DNA of 21,560 nt, taken from contig CADBSZ010000001.1 in NCBI GenBank assembly GCA_902797525.1, positions 1-21,560 of the forward strand. The letters are read 5' to 3'. Source of the stretch: an uncultured Ruminococcus sp. Lineage in GTDB: Bacteria; Bacillota; Clostridia; Oscillospirales; Acutalibacteraceae. A program made the position numbers and the translations under genes. This document shows positions 15,127 to 21,560 of the stretch, in pieces; the first letter of the stretch is position 1; every line of letters starts with the position of its first letter. A model generated the notes under the pieces. The model saw only the letters and a list, made by a program, of their open reading frames with translations, searched no databases and had not been told where the DNA came from.

Positions 15127-15752
15127 TTGGTGACTGCCTCCAATTTCTTCTGCAATTCTTCAATTTCGCGCTTTCGAAGCTTCAGGCTTGCCGTGTTGGC
15201 AATCAGTCTGGCGGAAATATCCGTTACCCATTCGATGACCTCTAAGCCGTTGGCTTTGAGGGTGGAGCCTGTTTCGACGATGTCCACTATGCCGTCGGAC
15301 AAACCGACGAGCGGCGCCAGCTCAACCGAGCCTTCGATTTTGATGATGCGCACATCCATGTTTTTATCGTCAAAAAACGCGCGTGTAACGTTGGGGTATT
15401 TTGTGGCGATGGTTTTGGTGTTATAGCCGCTGTAAAAGTCGGTGTCCTTTTTGGTGGCAAGGGCAAAGCGGCACTTGCCGAAGCCTAAGTCGAGCAGCTC
15501 ATAAAAGGAACTGCCGTGCTCGAGAATAGTGTCCTTGCCGACAACGCCAAGGTCACACACGCCGTGCTCAACATAGGTGATGACGTCCGCCGCCTTGGCA
15601 AGCACTACCTCAAAGTCGTTGTTGCCGACAGGAAGGATGAGGCGCCTCCCCTTGTTTTTGACCTCGTCGCAATTATATCCGATTTTTTCCAACAACTCAA
15701 TGGTTGTTTTTTCCAGTCTGCCCTTTGTCAGGGCGATGCGTAATGGCTGCAT
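15123..15752 (-). CDS. hisG: ATP phosphoribosyltransferase, short form
   Basis: HisG starts the pathway by joining ATP and PRPP. At 209 residues this is the short HisGS form without the C-terminal histidine-binding domain, so it needs HisZ for activity and feedback control; hisZ is the next gene upstream. Family blocks are IALTKGRLEKTT, GVCDLGVVGKDTI, and VGLSDGIVDIVETGSTLKANGL for PRPP binding. GGAG precedes the ATG. It overlaps hisD by 4 bases. Confidence 0.97.
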   Translation of the reverse strand: MQPLRIALTKGRLEKTTIELLEKIGYNCDEVKNKGRRLILPVGNNDFEVVLAKAADVITYVEHGVCDLGVVGKDTILEHGSSFYELLDLGFGKCRFALATKKDTDFYSGYNTKTIATKYPNVTRAFFDDKNMDVRIIKIEGSVELAPLVGLSDGIVDIVETGSTLKANGLEVIEWVTDISARLIANTASLKLRKREIEELQKKLEAVTK

Positions 15753-15770
15753 ATGAACTCTCCTGCGTGC

Positions 15771-16940
15771 TTATTCTACGATTTTTACTTCGGCGATGCC
15801 GCGCAATTCGGCGAACCGCCGCGTTTCCTCTATGGTGGGAAGCACGCAAAACTGCGTTTTTTTGCCCTCGCCGCAAAGCTGCTGAACCAGCGCAATCGCC
15901 TTCATCTCACAGCCGTCGGCGGCATAAACAAGCACGTCGGGCTTGTCGGAATAGCTGACGGTTTGGTCGGCGAGCACCTTGAGCGTGACTGCGTCGGTGT
16001 CGATGGCAAAGCCTGCCGCACCCATCGGCGCGTCAAACTCGGAGAGCAGCTCGTCGTATCTGCCGCCGGAGAGCACCGCGTCGCCGATGCCGTTGATGTA
16101 GCCGGTGAACACAATACCGGTGTAGTAATCGTTGCGCTGAACCAGACCGAGGTCGATAATCAGCTTGTCGCCTAAGCCGAGGCTGAGCAAATTGGAATAG
16201 ATGTGATGTAAGTAATCGAGCGCCTGCGCCGCCTTGGTGTCTGCGCAGATGGCCTGTGCCTTTTCAAACACTTCCTCACCGCCGAACAGCGACGGAAGGC
16301 TGCGAATGGCGGAAACCGCGCGGCAGGGCGACAGCTTATCAAGCAGATTGTTGAGCGCGGAGTAGTTTTTTCCCTCGATGGAAAGGCGGATTTTTTCCTT
16401 GTAATCCTCGCTGATGTCAAGCTCGTCGGAAAGCGCGTCGAACACTTCGGCGTGACCGAGCTCAATGCGAAAATCCGTTGCGACCGATTGCAGGGTTTGA
16501 ATGGCGGTGGTGAGCACCTCCAAATCGGCGCGTACACCCTCGGTCCCAATCAGCTCAACGCCCATCTGCATCATTTCGTTTCGTCTGCCGGTGAGTGTGG
16601 GATTGTTGCGGTAGACCGCCTGCTTATAATAAAGACGGACAGGCATGACATTGTTTTTCAGGCGTGACGACACCATACGTGCAATCGGCAGGGTGGAATC
16701 GGGGCGCGCCACCATAAGCCTGCCCTTGTTGTCGGTCATCTTGAACATATCCTCCTGCGAAATGCCGCTGCACGGCAGCGAAAACACATCGTAAAATTCA
16801 ATGCCGGGCGTAATCACCCGTTTAAAGCCCCTGTCCGCAAAGACCTTTTCGATTCTGCCGCAGACGTCGTCCATGGCGGCGCATTCTGCAAACAGAAAGT
16901 CCTTGGTGCCCTCGGGGGTGATTCTCAAATATTTTTTCAT
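15771..16940 (-). CDS. hisZ: ATP phosphoribosyltransferase regulatory subunit
   Basis: HisZ is a histidyl-tRNA synthetase paralogue that forms a hetero-octamer with short HisG and carries the histidine feedback site. The 389-residue protein starts with TPEGTKDFLFAECA, the HisRS-like motif 1 region. It keeps class II core blocks such as GRLMVARPDSTLPIARM and YYKQAVYRN, and ends with LSGGRYDELLSEFDAPMGAAGFAID. The shorter length and its place directly before short hisG distinguish it from a true HisS. GAGGG lies 5 bases before the ATG. It is the first gene of the operon, about 35 bases from the predicted transcription start. Confidence 0.95.
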   Translation of the reverse strand: MKKYLRITPEGTKDFLFAECAAMDDVCGRIEKVFADRGFKRVITPGIEFYDVFSLPCSGISQEDMFKMTDNKGRLMVARPDSTLPIARMVSSRLKNNVMPVRLYYKQAVYRNNPTLTGRRNEMMQMGVELIGTEGVRADLEVLTTAIQTLQSVATDFRIELGHAEVFDALSDELDISEDYKEKIRLSIEGKNYSALNNLLDKLSPCRAVSAIRSLPSLFGGEEVFEKAQAICADTKAAQALDYLHHIYSNLLSLGLGDKLIIDLGLVQRNDYYTGIVFTGYINGIGDAVLSGGRYDELLSEFDAPMGAAGFAIDTDAVTLKVLADQTVSYSDKPDVLVYAADGCEMKAIALVQQLCGEGKKTQFCVLPTIEETRRFAELRGIAEVKIVE

Positions 16941-16959
16941 AATACCCTCTCAAAACACT

Positions 16960-16989
16960 TTAGCGTGCTAATATGGTAATATACTACCA
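16960..16989. promoter_or_regulatory. Two adjacent palindromes at the his promoter, candidate operator
   Basis: TTAGC-N2-GCTAA occupies 16960-16971, and TGGTA-N6-TACCA occupies 16974-16989, with centres 16 bases apart. The second covers the -10 box and the first covers the expected start region. A repressor bound here would block the promoter. The leader is too short for a T-box or attenuator, so control by a DNA-binding protein, perhaps a TrpR-family HisR/YerC type, is inferred. Confidence 0.55.
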
Positions 16990-17009
16990 CAATAAATTAT
17001 TTTTGTCAA
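16981..17009 (-). promoter_or_regulatory. Promoter of the his operon
   Basis: On the minus strand a perfect -35 box TTGACA (17004-17009) is 17 bases from TAGTAT (16981-16986). A TATATT slightly downstream is an alternative -10. The spacer is AT-rich. Transcription should start about 35 bases before hisZ. Confidence 0.8.
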
Positions 17010-17013
17010 GGCT

Positions 17014-17045
17014 TGCCGCACAATCCGTTTCGTAATTGTGCGGCA
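17014..17045. repeat. Perfect 11-bp inverted repeat downstream of the AI-2E gene
   Basis: TGCCGCACAAT (17014-17024) and ATTGTGCGGCA (17035-17045) flank a 10-base loop. It follows the stop codon of the AI-2E family gene by 6 bases and should form a stable RNA hairpin. No T-run follows on either strand, so it is an imperfect intrinsic terminator, or an mRNA-stabilising 3' hairpin. The his -35 box begins just after it. Confidence 0.7.
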
Positions 17046-17051
17046 GCTCGG

Positions 17052-18404
17052 TTAATGTTTAATGTTGTCGTTAAAGGAGGCTTCTTCCTCTCCCTCACCG
17101 TTCGTTTCGCCCTCAGTCTCGTCATCATCGTCACCGCCGAGATGAATGAACTTCATAAGCTTTTTCTTCTGCTCCAGCTCACGCTCGGCGCGCAGCTTCT
17201 TTTGCTCCTCGGCAATTTCGGTGTAGTTGAGCACCTTAAAATCGAGCGCCTGCTGGGCAATTTTGCCCTTGTCGTCAATCTTGTTGCGCGCTTTTTTGGA
17301 AATCAGCGTGTACACAACGGCATAAATCGGTGTGCCGAGAATAAAGCCCGGAATGCCGAACAGCGCTCCGCCGACAATGACGCTGAACAATACCCAAAAG
17401 CTGGAAAGACCAACCTGGTTGCCGATAATCTTCGGCTTTAAGATGTTGCCGTCGATTTGCTGAATGACAAAGGCAATCACGATGAACCACAGCGCGAGCC
17501 ACGGGTCAATCAGCAGCAGAATGAACGCGCTGGGGATGCCGCCGATGAACGGTCCGAAAAACGGAACGATGTTGGCGATGCCGCAGAGCACGGCAATCAG
17601 CGAAGCATACGGGAACTGGAACGCAGAGAGCGTGACGAAAAAGATTAGGCCGATAAGCGCGGAGTCGAGAATGTCGCCCACCAAAAAGCGGCCGCACTTG
17701 GTGTCGGTGATGTCCACGATTTCATAGACCTTCGGAAGATACTTAATCGGAATGAAAGCCACCGCCAAACGCTTAATCTGACGGCAGAGCTGTTCCTTGT
17801 AAATCAGGAAGTAGATGGAAATAATAACGCCCATCAGGGAGTTATAAATGCCGGTTGCCGCATTAGACACGAAGGATTGCAGCCAATTGAGTATGCTCTT
17901 GGTCAAATCCTGACTGCCTGTGAAGAAGTCGGTGATTCCCTTGAACACATCGTCAAACGAAATGCTCTGGAAGAACGGAATCTTCATTTCGGTAACTTGG
18001 TTAAAGAAACCGCGCACCGAGCTCTCAATGGTCTTAAAGTAGGTCGGGAAGTCCTGAACCAAATTAGACAGGTTGTTGATAATTTGAGGAATCAACAGGA
18101 TAATTAATGCGGCGATGATGGCAAAGGTAGCTAAATAAGTGATGATAAGCGCCAGCGGCATGCGCAGTTTTTTGAGCCACTTGTGCTTACTGCCCATTTT
18201 TCCGAACGCCTTGTTGTAGAGAAACTTGTAGGGAAAGTTAAGAATATAGGCAATCAGGAAACCGATAAAGAACGGCATCAAAATGCCCAGCACCATCTTT
18301 AACAGGTTCCAGAACCACGAAAGGTTGAGGAAGAAGAAAAGCAGGCACACCGCAAATGCGATAGCGATGAGGATATTCTTCATGGTAAACAGGTTTTTCT
18401 TCAA
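17052..18404 (-). CDS. AI-2E family transporter (membrane pore protein)
   Basis: The 450-residue protein belongs to the AI-2E/PerM/YtvI family of multi-pass membrane proteins, whose members include exporters and sodium-proton antiporters; the substrate here is unknown. It has about eight hydrophobic segments with a hydrophilic stretch of about 80 residues after the first three. The family signatures PFFGPFIGGIPSAFILLL and QQIDGNILKPKIIGNQVGL lie near the end. A charged cytoplasmic tail follows: a Glu/Lys-rich coiled-coil-like part and an acidic GGDDDDETEGE end. I place the start at TTG 18404, because AAGGAG, which overlaps the polC stop, lies 8 bases upstream; the GTG at 18413 is inside that site. 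It is thus coupled to polC. Confidence 0.9.
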   Translation of the reverse strand: MKKNLFTMKNILIAIAFAVCLLFFFLNLSWFWNLLKMVLGILMPFFIGFLIAYILNFPYKFLYNKAFGKMGSKHKWLKKLRMPLALIITYLATFAIIAALIILLIPQIINNLSNLVQDFPTYFKTIESSVRGFFNQVTEMKIPFFQSISFDDVFKGITDFFTGSQDLTKSILNWLQSFVSNAATGIYNSLMGVIISIYFLIYKEQLCRQIKRLAVAFIPIKYLPKVYEIVDITDTKCGRFLVGDILDSALIGLIFFVTLSAFQFPYASLIAVLCGIANIVPFFGPFIGGIPSAFILLLIDPWLALWFIVIAFVIQQIDGNILKPKIIGNQVGLSSFWVLFSVIVGGALFGIPGFILGTPIYAVVYTLISKKARNKIDDKGKIAQQALDFKVLNYTEIAEEQKKLRAERELEQKKKLMKFIHLGGDDDDETEGETNGEGEEEASFNDNIKH

Positions 18405-18416
18405 GCGTATCACTCC

Positions 18417-21400
18417 TTAAAACAAAGACATTTGCGAGCTTTCGGGAAGCCCTTTGAGAACGCCCACGGAAGCGAGCGTTTCAATGACAGCCTTTGTGAC
18501 TTTTGTTTTGATTTGCAAATCCTCGATGGAAAGATATTCCTTGGTCTTCTTTCCCACCTCGGCAAGCGATTCGGCAGCGGCGCCGCCGACGCCCGCAAGC
18601 GAGGAGAATGGCAAACGGATTTTTCCATCCTCAACCATAAACATCTTTGCGTCGGATTTGTAGATATCGACCGGCAGAACCTCAACGCCGCGCGCCATCA
18701 TTTCGTTGACGATTTGCAGCGTCGCGTAATCCTTGTCGTCCTTGTCGGTGGATTCGTGCGCGTTTTGCATTTGCTTAATTTGGTTCATGCGCGTGCGCAC
18801 CGCGCTGTGGCCCTGCATGAGCAGTGCGCCGTCGATATTGTCGCTGCGCACGGTGAAGTACGCGGCGTAGTATTCAGTGGGTTTATGCACCTTATACCAT
18901 CCCAGCCGCAGCGCCGCAATCATATATGCCGCGGCGTGCGCCTTCGGGAACATGTATTTGATTTTCATGCACGAGTCGATGTACCATTCGGGCACGTTGT
19001 GTTCGCGCATCGCCTTAAAGTGCTCCTCGGTGAGCAGCTTGGTGGCGTTGCCCTTACGCACGATTTCCATGATTTTGAACGCCATGGAATCCTCGAGTCC
19101 CTTGTGCATAAGGTAGGTCATAATCGAGTCACGGGTACCGATAACCTCCGAGATAGTGCAGGTGCCGTTGTGAATCAGCTCCTGCGCGTTGCCAAGCCAA
19201 ACGTCGGTGCCGTGTGACAAGCCTGAAATTTGCAGCAGGTCGGTAAAGGTTTTCGGTTTTGACTCAAGCAGCATGCCGCGCACAAAGCCGGTGCCGCATT
19301 CGGGAATGCTGAACGTGCCGGTTTCGGAGTCGATTTCATCGGGCGTGACGCCGAGCGCCTTGGTGGAGGTGAACAGCGACATCACGTCGGGATCGCTCAT
19401 CGAAACCTTCATAACGGGAATGCCCGTAAACAACTCAAGATAATGATAGATTGTCGGAACATCATGGCCGAGCTCGTCGAGCTTGGTGATGGTGTCGTGG
19501 ATGGAATGGAAGTCGAAGTGCGTGGTGATGTTGTCGGACTTCATGTCATTGGCAGGATGCTGTACGGGACAGAAGTCGTAAACCTCGTTGGTGCGCGGCA
19601 CAACAACCATGCCGCCGGGGTGCTGACCGGTGGTGCGTTTAACGCCGGTGCAGCCCTTTGCAAGCCGCTTGATTTCTGCCTTGTTGCAGGAAATGGCGCG
19701 CTCCTCAAGGTATTTTTTTGCAAAGCCGATAGCGGTTTTTTCCGCAACGGTGGAGATGGTGCCTGCCTTGAATACGTTGTTTTTACCAAACAGCTCTTCG
19801 GTGTAGCGGTGGGATTTGGACTGATATTCACCGCTGAAATTCAGGTCAATATCAGGCACCTTGTCGCCCTTGAAGCCAAGGAAGGTTTCAAATGGAATTT
19901 CGTGGCCGTCGCGGTCCATCGGCGTGCCGCATTCGGGGCAGTCCTTCGGCGGCAGGTCAAAGCCGGAGCCGTAGCTGCCGTCGGTGATAAATTCACTGTG
20001 CTTGCACTTGGGGCAAACATAGTGCGGACACAAGGGATTAACCTCGGAGATACCCGACATGGTGGCGACGAAGGACGAGCCGACCGAACCACGCGAGCCG
20101 ACCAGGTAGCCGTGCGCCTCGCTGTCGGCAACGAGCTTTTGGGCGGTCATATAGAGCACCGAGAAGCCGTAGGTGGTGATGGAGTTGAGCTCCTTGTCAA
20201 GCCTTGCCTTAACGATTTCGGGCAGCGGATCGCCGTATTTTTGCTTAGCGCGCTCCCAGGTGATGCTGATCAGCTGCTCCTGCGCGCCCTCGATGTACGG
20301 CGGAAAGGTGCCCTTGGGAATCGGGCGGATGTCCTCGCACATGTCGGCGATTTTGTTGGTGTTGGTGACAACGACCTCATACGCCTTTTCCTTGCCGAGC
20401 CACTCAAACTCCTTGAGCATTTCGGCGGTAGTGCGGAAATACAGCGGCGCCTGGTTGTCAGCGTCCTTGAATTTCAGCGCGGCCTGCAAAATTTTGCGGT
20501 ATTCGCTGTCGGACGGATCCATAAAATGCACGTCGCAGGTGGCGACGACGGGTTTGTTCAGCTCCTTGCCGAGCTTGATGATGGTGCGGTCGATTTCGCG
20601 CAGCTCGTCAACCGTGCGGAAAGTGCCGTTGCGAATTAAAAATTCATTGTTGCCCGAGGGCTGAATTTCAAGATAATCGTAGAAGGAAGCAATTTGCTTG
20701 AGCTCGCCCCACGGCGCGCCTTTGAGAATGCTTTTGTAAAGCTGGCCTTCGCAGCACGCCGAACCGATAATTAAGCCCTCGCGGTGCTTAACCAGCTCGC
20801 TTTTGGCGATTCGCGGTTTTTTGTAGAAGGTTTCGAGGTGCGCGGTGGAAATCAGCTTGTAGAGATTTTTCAGACCGGTATTATTCTTTGCAAGAATAAT
20901 TTGATGATAGGTCGGCAGCTTTTTGAAGTCGCCGCCGGCAATTTTGGTGTTGATGTCCTTTACCGTGGTGATGTTGTAGTCGTCGCTGAGGCGGCTGCAA
21001 AGCGAAATAAAAATTTTCGCCAGAATCTCGGCATCGTCGGTGGCGCGGTGGTGGTTGAAGCTTCCCAGGCGCAGATAATTGGCGACGGTGTCGAGCTTGA
21101 CGTTTTTGATGTCGGGCAAAATTGCGCGCGCGATGGCGACGGTGTCGATAGAGGTGTAGGTGTAGTCGCGGTGCATGTTTTCGCACGCGCGGCGGATAAA
21201 CGAGGTATCAAACGGCGCGTTGTGCGCGACGAGAATGTTGTCGCCGGCAAATTCGAGAAAGGCGGTGACGGCGTCCTTTTGCGAGGGCGCGTCCTTTACC
21301 ATGTCGTCGGTGATACCCGTGAGCTGGGTGATTTTGGCAGGAATCGGCATTTCGGGATTGGCAAAGGTGGAGAAAACATCGGTAATTTCGCCGTTGACCA

Positions 21401-21560
21401 CCTTGACCGCGCCGATTTCGGTAATCTTATCGCGCAAAGGCGACAAGCCTGTGGTTTCAATATCAAAGCAAATGAAGGTGCCGTCCAGCGGCGCGTCCTG
21501 AGCGCCCGAAACAGATTCGACCAAATCGTCCATAAAGTAGGCTTCGGTGCCGTAAATGAC
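18417..21560 (-). CDS. polC: DNA polymerase III PolC-type alpha subunit, 5' end outside window
   Basis: PolC is the replicative DNA polymerase of Firmicutes. The frame is open to the window edge and encodes the last 1047 residues of an enzyme usually near 1430. The first visible residues, VIYGTEAYF, match the PHP-exonuclease junction, so the N-terminal, OB and first PHP parts are off-window. Counting from the ATG at 21533, the DEDD exonuclease has Asp24-Glu26 (DIETTG), Asp109 and His162/Asp167. The second PHP part follows, then a zinc module with Cys507, Cys510, Cys532 and Cys535, catalytic Asp561 and Asp563 (PDIDLNF), HFDFHSIHD, and the typical [10 protein letters not shown] end, which resembles a beta-clamp-binding tail. 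All catalytic residues are intact. The AI-2E gene follows 12 bases downstream. Confidence 0.98.
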   Translation of the reverse strand, partial: VIYGTEAYFMDDLVESVSGAQDAPLDGTFICFDIETTGLSPLRDKITEIGAVKVVNGEITDVFSTFANPEMPIPAKITQLTGITDDMVKDAPSQKDAVTAFLEFAGDNILVAHNAPFDTSFIRRACENMHRDYTYTSIDTVAIARAILPDIKNVKLDTVANYLRLGSFNHHRATDDAEILAKIFISLCSRLSDDYNITTVKDINTKIAGGDFKKLPTYHQIILAKNNTGLKNLYKLISTAHLETFYKKPRIAKSELVKHREGLIIGSACCEGQLYKSILKGAPWGELKQIASFYDYLEIQPSGNNEFLIRNGTFRTVDELREIDRTIIKLGKELNKPVVATCDVHFMDPSDSEYRKILQAALKFKDADNQAPLYFRTTAEMLKEFEWLGKEKAYEVVVTNTNKIADMCEDIRPIPKGTFPPYIEGAQEQLISITWERAKQKYGDPLPEIVKARLDKELNSITTYGFSVLYMTAQKLVADSEAHGYLVGSRGSVGSSFVATMSGISEVNPLCPHYVCPKCKHSEFITDGSYGSGFDLPPKDCPECGTPMDRDGHEIPFETFLGFKGDKVPDIDLNFSGEYQSKSHRYTEELFGKNNVFKAGTISTVAEKTAIGFAKKYLEERAISCNKAEIKRLAKGCTGVKRTTGQHPGGMVVVPRTNEVYDFCPVQHPANDMKSDNITTHFDFHSIHDTITKLDELGHDVPTIYHYLELFTGIPVMKVSMSDPDVMSLFTSTKALGVTPDEIDSETGTFSIPECGTGFVRGMLLESKPKTFTDLLQISGLSHGTDVWLGNAQELIHNGTCTISEVIGTRDSIMTYLMHKGLEDSMAFKIMEIVRKGNATKLLTEEHFKAMREHNVPEWYIDSCMKIKYMFPKAHAAAYMIAALRLGWYKVHKPTEYYAAYFTVRSDNIDGALLMQGHSAVRTRMNQIKQMQNAHESTDKDDKDYATLQIVNEMMARGVEVLPVDIYKSDAKMFMVEDGKIRLPFSSLAGVGGAAAESLAEVGKKTKEYLSIEDLQIKTKVTKAVIETLASVGVLKGLPESSQMSLF

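Noticed and set aside
15771..16940. Histidyl-tRNA synthetase (hisS)
   Set aside because: The position directly before a short-form hisG and the 389-residue length fit the HisZ regulatory paralogue better.
16941..17051. Possible T-box or attenuator leader for the his operon
   Set aside because: The promoter places only about 35 bases before hisZ, and the one strong hairpin lies upstream of the -35 box, so no leader RNA could contain it.
19443..20639. A 398-residue plus-strand open frame inside polC
   Set aside because: It lies wholly antisense to conserved polC segments (zinc module, catalytic aspartates) and its residue make-up reflects the opposite-strand codons.

Overview
The window looks like a chromosomal segment from a low-to-mid G+C Firmicute of the class Clostridia, plausibly an Oscillospirales/Ruminococcaceae gut-type organism. 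The lineage is an inference. It rests on a PolC-type replicative polymerase, a short-form HisG paired with HisZ, the queA-tgt-yajC-TIGR04086 gene order, AGGAGG-like ribosome binding sites and sigma-A-like promoters. Base composition is close to half G+C by eye. The window is dense with genes: the longest non-coding gap is about 157 bases. I see no tRNA, rRNA, CRISPR array, insertion sequence or phage gene.

Left part, 1-6690, plus strand. The 3' end of queA is followed by tgt (queuosine tRNA modification), then yajC behind its own promoter, and a TIGR04086-type four-helix membrane protein preceded by a hairpin that overlaps its ribosome binding site. After a clear terminator and promoter comes a 717-residue pseudokinase-TM-PASTA-YARHG protein, the most unusual gene here. 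An AT-rich gap leads to a 572-residue multi-pass membrane protein of unknown function, closed by a strong bidirectional terminator.

Middle part, 6667-10779. A RluA-family pseudouridine synthase and a DUF1294 membrane protein form a small minus-strand pair. A secreted GHL10 (DUF187) protein starts divergently only 23 bases away. It converges with, and overlaps by 11 bases, the minus-strand MtaB tRNA methylthiotransferase. Divergent from mtaB is a small HPr-like protein in which the active-site histidine is replaced but the regulatory-serine region is kept, as in Crh.

Right part, 10777-21560, minus strand. A tightly packed histidine operon reads hisZ-hisG-hisD-hisC-hisB-hisA-hisI-hisE. It has a near-consensus promoter with two adjacent palindromes at the -10 and start region. 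hisH and hisF are absent from the places they normally occupy, so imidazole glycerol phosphate synthase must be encoded elsewhere or be missing. Upstream lie an AI-2E family membrane protein and polC, whose 5' end runs off the window.

Most genes are housekeeping. The points worth following are the degenerate signalling proteins (pseudokinase and Crh-like HPr), the incomplete his operon with its candidate operator, and several structured intergenic elements.
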